Origin: Camillea tinctor
Taxonomy: Eukaryota; Ascomycota; Sordariomycetes; Xylariales; Xylariaceae
Assembly (NCBI GenBank): GCA_022578605.1
Contig: MU394053.1
Coordinates: forward strand, 1,012,229 to 1,076,228
Reading direction: 5' to 3'
Length of the DNA: 64,000 bases
Shown: positions 11,727 to 22,429 of the stretch, piece after piece
Layout of the letters: each line of letters begins with the position of its first letter
Numbering within the stretch: the stretch's first letter is position 1
Notes under the pieces: generated by a model
The model's database searches: none
The model's input: only the letters and a program-made list of their open reading frames with translations
Told to the model about the DNA's origin: nothing
Translations under genes and position numbers: made by a program

Positions 11727-12917
11727 TTATTCATTGTAGTGATAAACCTATAGAGAAGAGAGATTGTAGGTTAGAGTATGATGTAATAGGATAGTTATAT
11801 GAATATAATCGTGAGATAGTAGAAGGAGGGTATAACTCACCTTGTAATTTGGAAGCCCAACCGCTTGCCAACCTAATCTCTTCGCCATCTTGGCGAATCC
11901 CTCGGTCTCGATCAAATGGTAGAAAGGGAACGGTGGGAACATTGCCCCGTCCCGATGAACATCAGCCTTGACTAGCAACGCGGTACCACCCACTCCGTCT
12001 AGGTTCACCTCGAGGTCTTTCTTATCTTCACTTTCCGCCATGTAGGCCATCAGTGCCCTGTATGTCGCCATTTCGGAGTAGCCCTCAAGGAGAATATCAT
12101 CAGGGCCCATCTTGGTGGCGATTTGCTGCGCCGTCTGGCTGTCCTGCCAGCTGTTAAAGTCGTAAGGTCGCTCAGCCGGTTTGCCTGTATCGGGATCCGT
12201 GTATCTCTGGTAGCAATTTGGCACGATCAAAGCCTTGTCGTGCGCTGCAAGATCTTGTATCAAAGTCGGCGGGGTCTCGACGATGTCGGAATCCAGCCAC
12301 AGCACCCATGAGGTATCGACACCAAGGGCGGTAAAGAGGAGCGAATTGCGCGCCCTGGACATGGACGCACGCCTCGCTTTTTGGTTCTCCATCTTATGTC
12401 TTTCTGCCTCATCCTGGGATACGAGTGGGGGATCAAAATCTTGTCGTTCAATGACGATGCTTCTAAAACGGTCCTTCAGCGGGCCCTTCTGGGTCTTGGT
12501 GATTTGCGCCTGTAGTGCGGTAGTGGCGGCATTGCCCTCTTTGTTCTTAGGTAGGATAAACCCGAGAGATATGAGTTCGTGGGGATAGTTCAGTTTCAGT
12601 AGGTTGTCCCAGTATTCCTGGTAGAAACGCGCCATGGGGGTCAGGATGAGGACGGCCTCACGGTTGCCGATGGGGTCGGTGGTAATGGTGACATTGTTCA
12701 GGTTGAAGCGTCGTACGGGTGGTCTCTCGCCAATCAGGCTCGACTTGGAGGTGGGCTTGCGGATAGGGGGGCGGTTGGGGTTTTGAGAAGTCGGGTTCGG
12801 AGCGTCGGATCCACTCTGGAGAAGGAAGTAAAGTATGAAGAGGCAGAGGACGGCCCCGATGGCCAATGTCAGGTAGTTTGTCCTCCGGAGGCGAACTGGC
12901 CCCATAGGGCGCGCCAT
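11727..12917 (-). CDS. ANP1: Mannan polymerase complex subunit, ANP1/MNN9 family (GT62)
   Basis: The exons run 12917-11841 and 11747-11727 and give 365 residues. The 93-bp intron has donor GTGAGT and acceptor TATAG. The last exon codes only for VYHYNE and the stop; joining yields GLPNYKVYHYNE, the normal end of the family. The protein is type II: a short basic N-terminus, one membrane helix (about residues 15-34), a Pro-rich stem, then the GT62 domain with the metal-binding DxD in WVLWLDSDIVETPP (Asp209 and Asp211). Anp1 works in the Golgi M-Pol II complex, extending the alpha-1,6 mannan backbone of N-glycans (known from yeast). Mnn9 and Van1 are close paralogues; the N-terminus MARPMGPVRL and the ending favour Anp1. 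Its promoter lies in the long region to the right. Confidence 0.88.
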
Positions 12918-13121
12918 TGGTGTCGGAAATGATGCTATCTCCCGAACTGGTCGAACCGGGAATCGTACGAAAGAGACCTGAAGTTGGAGTGGTATCTATC
13001 ACCGAGCGGCGCGGGCCATCGAGGGGGGAAGGTTTGTCCCCTGAGATTTAGTTCTAATCGAGTCGAGTCGAGTTCAAGTCGCAAGGACGTAGGAATACGA
13101 TAATAAGGCGGCGGCGCTAAA

Positions 13122-13139
13122 GGGGGGGGGGGGGGGGGG
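13122..13139 (+). repeat. Poly-G tract (18 Gs)
   Basis: An uninterrupted G run in the promoter region of the ANP1-type gene. Confidence 0.9.
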
Positions 13140-14345
13140 AAATAACTCGACGAGCGTATTGTCGTCGATGAAGGAAGAAGGAGAAGAGAAGAAAAAGGAG
13201 GAAAAAGAAAAAGAGAAGAAGAAAAAAAAGTGAAGTTTAGCAGCCCAGCTTAGTCTGAGGTTGTTAATATGTACGAAGTTAGCATGCATTCAATCTTTCT
13301 AAGATTGGAGACTTTGCCAGATAAGTCGAAATTGTTCAATCCCCGAGCTTTAGCGTGGGATTTTTAGGCACGGACCCACTCTTAGGGTCCACACGTCATG
13401 CTGCCGTCGATACTTTCCAGACTTTCCACAGCAGTAATTGGAAGACGCTAGTACGTCTGAAGTCCCTTGAAACATACCTAAGGTGTAAGTTACTTCCTCA
13501 CAACTCGTACATAGTGGACTGTCCCAGTACTATATTAGCTAATCATCTCGTACTCCGTACTTGCCCAGGCGGTCAAATCTGACCAAATCTAGTGGACAAG
13601 CATGTGAATACTTAAAAGCCTTTTATACCATCACACATTTCGGTAATGCATCCCAATCTAACTAATCGAAGCTTAAGTCTGATTCATTTAAAGAAGGTAG
13701 GTTATAATTCTAGAAGCCTAGCTTACCTAACATATGTAAACTCATGTAAAGTCCATTCGACTTTACCTCACCCAATGGAGCAACAACCATGCGGACCTGC
13801 ATAAGAACGACTACCTCTCTTATATATATATGTATATAGAGAGAGAGAGAGACAGAGGCCTTCTTTTCCCCCTCCCACTAGTCGATACCTATAACGAACA
13901 TTATCGAATGTTCTAAACGTACGTTCTAACGTATAGCATCGAATTAGAAGAAGGTGGGTATGCATAGGTATATATATATGTGTGTGTTAGGTATTCCCCT
14001 CGCCTATTGGCAGAGAAGCGGAGAACCTAAAGTCCGGACGTTACAGAAAGCGCTTGATTGATCTCGATCTACTTGTAAGATGCATCATCGTCAGTCCTTA
14101 TAACCAGTGCCAGCATATTGACACTAAGCATTAGATACCTTACACAGCCCGAATTCTATTTGGGGAAACGTGCCATTCAAGCCACTAACTCCGGCGAGAG
14201 CGGTGCAGCTATTCCGAACCCGAACGATAGCATAAGACTTCAGCGAGCCCACTTGATAACCTCTCAATACTATTAGTATGGTGCTATACGTAACGCGTTT
14301 ATAGAGCCGTTTATGGGGTCCCCCCGTGTCACGCATTAGGTAACC

Positions 14346-14373
14346 AAAAAAAGATCACCCCCTGCGGTGATCT
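14346..14373 (-). other. Hairpin followed by a T tract on the minus strand
   Basis: On the minus strand, AGATCACC (14373-14366) and GGTGATCT (14359-14352) form a perfect 8-bp stem with a 6-nt loop, followed at once by six more Ts. This looks like the 3' end of a small RNA that ends in a T tract. No known RNA is recognised. Confidence 0.5.
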
Positions 14374-16817
14374 AAAGCTCGTGTTTCTCGCTGGCCCTTG
14401 GTCCCCTTTTGGGAGTCTAAAAAGGCTGCTGAGCCACCGAACCAACGTTACAGGTACGGAGCTGATTATGCGCATCCCATTGACATGATAGCACGGAAAT
14501 TGGATCAGCCAACGGGAGTGCTATGTAATTATATGCCGTAAACCACCATCCTCACTGATCCCTGGATCCTCGGTATAGGGCCAAGCTGTAGGTAGTTGTA
14601 AAAAAGCCTTGAATCCGGGTGTTGGGACAATGACGATTGGTCGAGCACGCACGGGACAGAGGGAGGAACATACTTCACTTCCCAAAGATCTAACTGGCTA
14701 CGGACGAATGCAGGACCTCAGCCTACGACACCTGAGGGATGGTTTATAGGACTATCTATATTAGCATGATTCGCCCATCAGCATATGAGTGTTCTATGAC
14801 CGATCTACGGGCTATCGTTATCATATTAGGTAGGTACTTTTTACCTACACACATAGAAGTCATGGAGGTTTTTTTTTTTTTCTCTTTTCTTTCTTCTTTG
14901 CATGATGCATTGATCCGCAATGCATCAGTCTTTTTGTATATGTCATACCGGATAATTGTAAGATATAGAAAGGCATGGGTTTGGCTGACGGTTTAGATCC
15001 AAGCCGGTGTCACGGATATTTGATGATGATTAGGGGTTATAGGGGTATAGGGGGTGGTATGTGTGATCGCGTGGGTGTTTTTGTTGGTCATTTAGAAAGG
15101 CGGTCATGACTTTGTGTAGTAGTTAGGAGTAGACGGGTAGGGAGTTAGGCCTAGTAGGTTAGTTCCCTAGTGTATGTCGTATTCTGTGTAAGCAACGTGC
15201 ACGATGTGGTTATGTAGTATGATGTTAACCTAGGAATACTTAATGAAATGTCGGGGCTTCTAAATGGGATTGGTAAATAAATATGAAGAGAACTGGAAAA
15301 GTATTGCTTCCCACAGGAACCTAGAGAGGCTCATTCAGCATGACAAAATCATAGGCTACAAGCAGGGTGTAGTAGCGGGGCAGGTTAGTCTAAAATCAGG
15401 GGCCAATCAATCGTTTGGTTACAAGGGCGCGCCGAAGCTGCAGGCCATCTTTCAACCAACTTCTATTCACCAATTTCATCCACTCCTAAACCCCATTTCC
15501 CCCTCTTCGATGCCGAGAATGGTAACTCTCTTTATTTTTTATCTTTATTTTTTTTACAATGTGAGAAGACCCCTTCCTACATGATTCTCCAGCTTTCAAC
15601 TGCTTTTAGCTTCTAGAACCAAGCATCTAGGCCCATATTTTTTCTTTTCTTTTTTTTCTCTTTCACCGACTTGAGCATAATCTAATTATGTACCTAGTGT
15701 AGTGCTTGTCTGTCTATGGTAATTCACCTTCCGTATTCTTTTTTTTTTCCTTTTTTCTTTTCTTTTCTTCTTTTCTTTTTCTTTTCTTTTTATTTTTTAT
15801 TTCTATCTCTAACCTACCCTGTCCCTCGGTTAGATGCAATCGCATCATCACATATATTATTTGCTGGGTTGAATGGATTCGAGAACTCTCTTTCTACTTG
15901 GCTACTTACACACCTTTCTACCTACACAAAACACGTATTGCATACACACACACACCTAGGTAACGCATATACTATCTACCTACCACCTATCACCTATTTA
16001 GTTTAAGCTAGTGTACTGTATGTTTCAATGTACACATGTACCTCTACATAACAATTAAACGCACGAACACCACATAACACAGCAACGACTCAAATAGGTA
16101 GACCGCTAACCAACTGAACTGGGCAACCCTTGCACATACAACCGACCAAGGAGGTTGTGACCTGCATCCACAATCCCCCAAAAAATAAATCCACAAGTCC
16201 ACAAAGTCCACCAAGCCCACAAGTCCCATCCACCCCCATGAACCCATGAACGGACAGCCAGGTTCATCCATCTAATCAACTTGAACCTAACCTTACCTAC
16301 AAACTTTACTTTACTAGGAACACTAACAACTATATACTCTCTCTGTCTCCCTCTTTCCTCCGCTTTTGACCTAGAAAATCAACTGTACTCTTGTACTCTG
16401 CACTGCATTGCACTGCACTACAAAGTTCAAGTCCCAAGTCCCAAGTCCGAAACCTGTCACCCGTCACCCATCATCCTATCCCTTCTTGTGAAATAATAAA
16501 TAATCTCTTTTTCTCTTTCTCTCTCTCTCTCTTCCTGTATTTCTCGCCTCCCTCACCGCGTCCTCCTTCTATCCTTCTTGTATTCTCTCTCTCTTATAAA
16601 CCAGGTCTCGGTCTGAAACCTGCATTTCCCCCAACGTCACCTCGGTTTCTTGTCACCAAACAACAACCATAACACCACACGGTCACTGCGGCTTGTTTAA
16701 CCTGCCATTCCGGTTTCTGTAACGCGACATTGTGTCATCTACAAAATACAAAAAAAACACAACCTAATCCCATGCACCTGGATCCAAGATAGCATTCGGC
16801 TATCTCCCGCATTTATA

Positions 16818-17771
16818 ATGGAACCTGTCCCCGAAACCGAGAGAATGGAGGAGTTCCGATCATCGCCTCTCTCCACATTACGTCTACACCAACCGACGGC
16901 CATTATTCCCAGTGCACTGGATTTGAGTCGTAAACCTCCCAATCTACGTCGATCTACCGAGCCTACTTCTCCCAGTTCACCACTCTGGCCCGGCGCAACT
17001 ACTCTACCCTACAGGCCGCGCACTACTTCGCCTCTGTCTGGTGTCCATACGAGGTCCAAGTCGGTTGCGAGTCTCGGAACGCCCTCGATGGGTCGCACGC
17101 GCTCCATGCCAGGCGTCGATGGCGCCGGTCGCATTCTCTACCCACCTCTTGTCCGTCCTGCCAGTCCCTCGGGTTCTCCTAGTCGGCATCGCATGCCGCG
17201 AAAGCCAGTAGATGAGGTCTTCCCTCCCACTTCGCCTATTCGATCTTCTGTATTAGATGGCGAGAAGAGATTGGCTGAGCTGAACAATTCCCCCGGCGCT
17301 GGACCTGCATCGGCAAGCACCTTTACGCACAGGCGAACATCGTCACCCTTACGGAATACAATTATACCTACTTCCGTGCCTGGCACCCCTTCGTCGGTGG
17401 CATCATCGCCTACCTACCGATTGGAGAGCTCGTCAAATACTTATTACTTCCCTCCGTATCATACGTCTTCTTCCGTGCCATCCACCCCGAGTTCGGTGAG
17501 ATCCCGAAGTCCCAGTATTTCCAGTTTGGAAACCATACCCGACTCTCCAGATGCAGAGGAAGCTGCTTTAGAGGCTGAAAGAATTGCCCAACTGAAAGCA
17601 GAGGCGGATGCTGCGGAGGGTGGCGAGACCAAGGGCCGAAGCAGTCTCGACGCGCCACTTCGTGGCAGGACCCTGGGAGGCATTAGCTCCAGAGACAAGC
17701 GCAAGCGGTGGAGTGTCTGCGGGGCCGAACGACGCGGTGACCTTGACCTAGAGACGATATGGGAAGACTGA
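16818..17771 (+). CDS. Basic Pro/Ser-rich disordered protein
   Basis: A single exon of 317 residues begins at the first ATG after a CT-rich leader. I recognise no enzyme domain. Most of the chain is Ser/Pro/Arg-rich with many SP and TP sites, consistent with disorder and CDK/MAPK phosphorylation. Two segments are not low complexity: an acidic, probably helical stretch (about residues 237-275, beginning SISSLETIPDSPDAEEAALE) and the very C-terminus (KRKRWSVCGAERRGDLD, then an acidic end). These look like binding motifs. Homologues in Pezizomycotina are usually called basic proline-rich protein. One RRTS site and the KRWS in the tail resemble PKA/AGC targets. The function is unknown. Single-exon structure and codon use match the other genes, so I treat it as real. 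Confidence 0.8.
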   Translation: MEPVPETERMEEFRSSPLSTLRLHQPTAIIPSALDLSRKPPNLRRSTEPTSPSSPLWPGATTLPYRPRTTSPLSGVHTRSKSVASLGTPSMGRTRSMPGVDGAGRILYPPLVRPASPSGSPSRHRMPRKPVDEVFPPTSPIRSSVLDGEKRLAELNNSPGAGPASASTFTHRRTSSPLRNTIIPTSVPGTPSSVASSPTYRLESSSNTYYFPPYHTSSSVPSTPSSVRSRSPSISSLETIPDSPDAEEAALEAERIAQLKAEADAAEGGETKGRSSLDAPLRGRTLGGISSRDKRKRWSVCGAERRGDLDLETIWED

Positions 17772-19692
17772 TTTTATGATGCGTTGCACATGAAAAATGA
17801 CCAGCGCAGGCTTGAGCAGGAATTTATAGTCATCATGAGTCGTGAGAGACGCAGCATGAGGGCGGTTTTCTTTTTTTTTTTTTTCCTTCTTCACGGATTA
17901 CAGCAAGCATTACTTGATTTTTCTGGGAAAACGGAGTATAAGAGGCGTTCTGTTATTCGGTCATTGTTTTTCTTTTCCTTCCCGCAAAGGTTGCTTTGAT
18001 ACCCTGCTGCATGCGCATTCATCAGACACGCAGACACATACGTACAACACAAGAGACCACATACACACATATACATACAACGCACACAAACACACTCAAG
18101 GGACAAGGCATCATGGACATTTCGGCAAGCACCACCACGGCTGTGTAAAGAGTATAGGGCTTGCTTTTTTCGGTTTTGGTTTTTGTTTTCAACTTTCCTC
18201 ATGAGAGGATAGGACCTTACCTAACTTAGCTACTTAAGGGGAAGAACAAGGGGAGAAGATAAAGGGGGGAGGAGGAAAGAGTACGATCCTTGTATTTTGT
18301 CAAGAGGGAGAGATACAACATCTTCTCACCCACACACAAACCACATACACACACCACGCGTCATGCGCCATACGCTCATACGCATGCTATTCAGGCCATG
18401 AAATACATACAAGAAACGAACCGTCTCGTGAAAGAAACCTCGGCTCTTTTTTTTTCCTGATGAGTGATATACTTAAGATCATGTGAGACTAGTTAACAAA
18501 ACAAAAGGGGGTTGGTTATAAGCATATGACTCATGTAACTCCGAATAACCCCGAGTCAACCCCATTTTGCCTAACCTATCCATCCTATTTCCATACCCTT
18601 CTTGCTTGAGGCGAACTCCCCTACGCGTAGGTTGAAGGAGACAAAGGAGGAGAGAAGGGCGGTTGATCACATGGGGGTTTGCGAAAGATGGTGTGGTATT
18701 GGGATATGGTAGATAGATGTAGGTTAGGTATCTTATATCGTTAAGTAGATAGCGTTAGGTAGTTTTATAGGTCATACTTTATTAACCTACTACCTATCGC
18801 CTGGTCCCCTACCAATCTACATAGTGGACGCGATCGTGTTACGAACTACGCAGAGAGGTGTGCTAAGTACGTCAACATATAGATTGGGGTAACATGTCTA
18901 TCCTAGGTTTGAGATATGTATTTGCTTTCCCTACTAGTTAGATCATAGTGTACATCTAACCCACCCTTCTCCCCCTCCTTTTTTTTTTAACTCTCCCTTC
19001 TCCCCAGCTCATATAAGCTTTATTGATTCTATAGTAATTTCTTTTTTTCCCTCTTCGCTATACCAACCAACCAACCCAGTAGCTAGGGTAAGAGCATAAA
19101 GTAGGGAGCTACCTAGGATCGCTATAGTTATATACATAAGGCTATCTACCCGCCAACCCCAGCGGTCGTAGGCTGATCCATTTGCACAGATTACACAACG
19201 ATATTATGAGCTCTCACGTCGTACTGCATATTTGAAGAACAACCCAGCCTACCTAATTAGACACCGATGTGGCGGCGGCGGCGTCGGCATCTTATATTGC
19301 GTCCTCCCCCCCTCCACTACTACCAACTAACTAGGTAGGGTAGCGCTAGGTATGTACGTTGGTAGATAGGTATATGTACGCATGCGTAATGGAGATCCTG
19401 TCGGGTCCTATCCATTGCCCCCCTTTCCCCGAGAATTAAGTAATTTACCCCTGAGGCTCTTAAGTTTTGATCCCCCCCCCTTTCTACGTACCACGAATAA
19501 AATGGAAAAGCAAATGCTTACTAATAATAGCACGTAGGTGCTACATCAATTATAATAGATTAGGATTCAATCATGCATAGGCAACACACAGGGGAAGGGG
19601 GTATAGTCTAAATTTTTACTATTTTAATTTTAGCTACCTAAGTCCCGTCCTCCTACGGGGACCTCGGAGAGGAGGTACTAGAAATAGTAGTC
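17772..19692. other. Intergenic, no gene supported
   Basis: This is the convergent 3' region between the basic Pro-rich gene and the PP2A activator gene. It holds T-tracts near 17870 and 18450, a CA-rich stretch (about 18030-18100) and many TAGGTA/ACCTA hexamers (18700-18800, 19330-19380). Confidence 0.6.
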
Positions 19693-20949
19693 TTAATCGA
19701 ACGGTATCCTGCGCAGAGCGTCCCCGGCGCCGTTCTTCCTCGTCGCCTGGGCGGCCGCGATGGCGCTGGGCACTTTGATACCGCAGCAGTCGCCCCAGCT
19801 GTTGGCATGGTGCACGTGCTTGAAGCCGTCGTGATCCACGACGACGGCGCCGTCGCCCTCAGCCTCGTCCTCCTCGCCGGCCTCGGTGCTCATGCCCTCG
19901 GCGGCGGGCACGAGGGAGCCGAAGAGGAAGTGCTGCATGACGGGCAGCTTGCGCAGGACCTCGGCGACGAACATGCGCTTCATGCCGCCCTCGACCTTGG
20001 CCCAGCTCTTGGCCGACGAGATGTCGTCCAGCATGGGGCTGTGCCAGCGCAGGCCCTGCACCGTCTTGGTGCTGTTGACGAAGTCCACCTGCCCCAGGTA
20101 CATGTAGTCGCGGCCGAACTCCTCGATCGTGAGCTGCTGGTGGATGGCCAGCGGCGTGATGTAGGGGTGGTGCAGCAGCTGGCTGGCGCCGAACAGGAAC
20201 GGCAGGAACTGGTAGTCGTCCAGGCCCCAGACCCCGTGCGACCCGGCCGGCTCGAGGTAGTACGTCGACTGGATCGTGCGCATGAGCTGCAGGTAGCGCA
20301 CGAACACCCGCAGGACGAGGGGCTTGAAGTCGGCCTTGTCGACGACGCGCAGCTGGTACAGGCACAGCAGCCAGATCATGAAATTAAGCTCGTGGCCCGA
20401 GCCGTAGTCTATGCGCGTGCGGTTCCCGAACGACTGGTTCAGGTAGGTTCCCACCTCGGCAATGGCGTCATCGGACGAGACGCCCAGCTTCTGGTGCCAG
20501 GAGGGGCTCGCGGCCTGGGCCTTGTCGAGGAACGAGCGGAAGACCTTGTTACCAAACCGCGACCCTTCCGCGTCATCGGGTGGCGTGCTCTGGACCAGGG
20601 CCTCCGCCTCGTCGAGGACGGAAAGTATGGACTTGACAGACAGGCTGCAGTCATCGTCCTTGACGGCAGAGATGGGCGTGTCTACAACGGCGTCGGATAA
20701 TCCGAATATGAAGGCTATAATAAGATTGTAGGCTGGGGATGAAAGGAAGAGTTCGTGGTCTTTGACGGACAGGATCCTCCGGGATGGTATTTGGAAAACC
20801 AGGGACGAGGTATCTGGCGGTGGGGGAAGATCTGGTGTCTCAGGAAGCGGTACTGGGTTTGAAGGTACCGGCCGTCTCCGACGAGGCTCCAGCTTGGGTA
20901 TCCTATCCCTCAAGTTGGGAATTGTGGGAGCGGGTTGTTGTGTGGCCAT
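19693..20949 (-). CDS. RRD2: PP2A phosphatase activator PTPA (RRD family), prolyl isomerase
   Basis: A single exon encodes 418 residues; I start at the ATG at 20949, since the frame upstream begins only with a TTG. PTPA proteins are peptidyl-prolyl isomerases that bind the PP2A catalytic subunit and help load its active-site metals (known for the family). Visible signatures are DYGSGHELNFMIWLLCLYQL (about residues 179-198), SHGVWGLDDYQFLPFLFGAS (about 236-256) and a C-terminal SWGDCCGIKVPSAIAAAQ followed by RRIPFD. That ending and the modest length point to the RRD2-type paralogue rather than RRD1, with moderate certainty. An acidic insert (EEDEAEGDG) precedes the C-terminal motif. The 3' two thirds are very GC-rich, which creates a long mirror frame on the other strand. 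It is divergent from RRP46. Confidence 0.88.
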   Translation of the reverse strand: MATQQPAPTIPNLRDRIPKLEPRRRRPVPSNPVPLPETPDLPPPPDTSSLVFQIPSRRILSVKDHELFLSSPAYNLIIAFIFGLSDAVVDTPISAVKDDDCSLSVKSILSVLDEAEALVQSTPPDDAEGSRFGNKVFRSFLDKAQAASPSWHQKLGVSSDDAIAEVGTYLNQSFGNRTRIDYGSGHELNFMIWLLCLYQLRVVDKADFKPLVLRVFVRYLQLMRTIQSTYYLEPAGSHGVWGLDDYQFLPFLFGASQLLHHPYITPLAIHQQLTIEEFGRDYMYLGQVDFVNSTKTVQGLRWHSPMLDDISSAKSWAKVEGGMKRMFVAEVLRKLPVMQHFLFGSLVPAAEGMSTEAGEEDEAEGDGAVVVDHDGFKHVHHANSWGDCCGIKVPSAIAAAQATRKNGAGDALRRIPFD

Positions 20950-21524
20950 TTTCGGTGGCAACGGGGCTACCGTAGTTATGCCTTGTTGGGAATTATTGAT
21001 TAAGAAGTGAGGGGAACGATAGATACACGATCCCCGAGTGTTCGTTTACAAAACTAGTAGAGTGAAATAGGGAAGTAAAGATGCTTCTTAAAAGGGTTGA
21101 AGGTGAAGGAGGGAAGAATGAGGCTCGAAGCCGTTGACCCACCGGTCTAGGATGTTATGCAACTTTATATGGTAGCGGCACCCTGAAGGTATTGCACAGG
21201 TGGGACTGACCTGCACTAGTGGCTGACTAAATGGCGGGGTTATGCTTCGTTTATTAGATATTACGTATTGGAGCACTAATAAGTAATCATCAACTCACTA
21301 AATGCATCTTGTACCTATTAACCAATCTTTAAGGTTAGCTAGCTAGCTAGGCTGCTCGGTCGTTAGCTCAGGTAGTTAGGTAGAATTAGTGAGCGAAAGA
21401 GATAAAAAAAAAATGAGAATAAAAATAAAAATAAAATAAAACCTAGCAACTTCATCAACATCCTTTTTTTTTTTGTTTATCCCATCGAAAGCTTCGCATT
21501 CTGGTAAACCCACATAACAAAAAA
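20950..21524. promoter_or_regulatory. Bidirectional promoter between the PP2A activator and RRP46
   Basis: A 575-bp divergent intergenic region. It carries a GCTAGCTAGCTAGG repeat near 21338-21350, an A-rich block (21400-21440) and a T-tract with pyrimidines just upstream of the RRP46 start. No specific transcription-factor site is assigned. Confidence 0.5.
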
Positions 21525-22429
21525 ATGACGGTCAATACAGAACCACAGGCTCTAATATCCCATCTTCCAAAAGCTGACGGCTCTGCTACTTTTTCCTATG
21601 CTGGTTATACAGTTGTAGGGGCTGTCAATGGACCCATCGAGGTGCAAAGAAGGGACGAGCTCCCTGAAGAGGCTGCTGTCGATGTGATCGTACGACCAGC
21701 TGCTGGAGTGGGAGGTATGAGGCCAAACTGAAACTCGTTCGATTTTTATTATTATTCGACATCAGCTCACCTCGATTGTTTCCCAGGCACCAGAGAGCGA
21801 CATCTCGAATCATTAATACAGTCCACCCTCCGCCAAATCATTCTTGTCAACAATTTCCCACGAACTCTCATCCAGGTCATTCTACAGATCATTGTTGCGC
21901 CGGAGAACGAATATGTCAATGCAAAGATTACGCAGGCTAGCTCGGTAAGCAATACGGTTGGCATCGTAGAAGGAGGACGAGTATAAACTAATCGAAAACC
22001 CCCAATGCTCTATAGAATCTCCCTATCCTACCCGCTTTGCTGCAAACCGCAATCCTATCTCTCCTTTCCTCTACGCTACCGCTGACGGCGACCTTAACCT
22101 CCACCGCCTTGGCCATCGTACCGGATCAGGGAGGGTCCAACATCGTTTTGAACCCCACTGCACGGGAAGTTGAACAGTCGCAGTCTTTCCACGTCTTCGC
22201 CTTCACCTCGCACAATGAGTTGATACTAGCAGAGAGTGAGGGAAGCTTCACCATGAAGGAGTGGGATGATGTTTATGCCCGCGCCTATAGTCAGTGCTGC
22301 CCGCCTGCCTTGAGTAGCGACAACGACGATGCCATGATAGATGATCAGAGGTCTGCCGGTTCAGACCTCAGGCATTTTACTCGATCTACCATGGAACAAA
22401 AGATAGTCTCGGACTTGTACTGGAAGTGA
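21525..22429 (+). CDS. RRP46: Exosome subunit RRP46 (RNase PH domain)
   Basis: Three exons (21525-21714, 21787-21944, 22016-22429) encode 253 residues. The introns are 72 and 71 bp (donors GTATGA and GTAAGC, acceptors CAG and TAG; CTAAT branch point in the second). The protein is a single RNase PH-like domain: an N-terminal strand region with DGSATFSYAGYTVVGAVNGP, then GTRERHLESLIQSTLRQIIL, which matches the Rrp46 pattern, followed by the helical and strand half ending near ESEGSFTMKEWDDVYARA. Rrp46 is one of six PH-ring subunits of the nuclear and cytoplasmic RNA exosome and is catalytically inactive in yeast. The last 45 or so residues are a variable acidic tail. It shares a promoter with the PP2A activator gene. 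Confusion with other PH-ring subunits (Rrp41, Mtr3) is possible but less likely. Confidence 0.88.

Larger units (their letters stand above)
12918..16817. other. Long intergenic region between divergent ANP1-type and basic Pro-rich genes
   Basis: These 3.9 kb contain no gene I can support. They hold an 18-G run (13122-13139), a GA/TA microsatellite (about 13818-13852), a hairpin with a T tract on the minus strand (14346-14373), T-rich stretches (15640-15800) and a run of CCACAAGTC-like repeats (about 16190-16235). From about 16500 it becomes CT-rich, the leader of the next gene. Confidence 0.6.

Noticed and set aside
14410..14480. Possible tRNA at the A-box-like site
   Set aside because: No cloverleaf can be drawn, and no B box follows at the right distance.
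19807..20700. 297-codon frame on the plus strand opposite the PP2A activator gene
   Set aside because: It mirrors a GC-rich coding strand, has no recognisable domain, and the minus strand has clear PTPA signatures.
20950..20961. Four-codon extension of the PP2A activator
   Set aside because: It would start with TTG; the ATG at 20949 is preferred.
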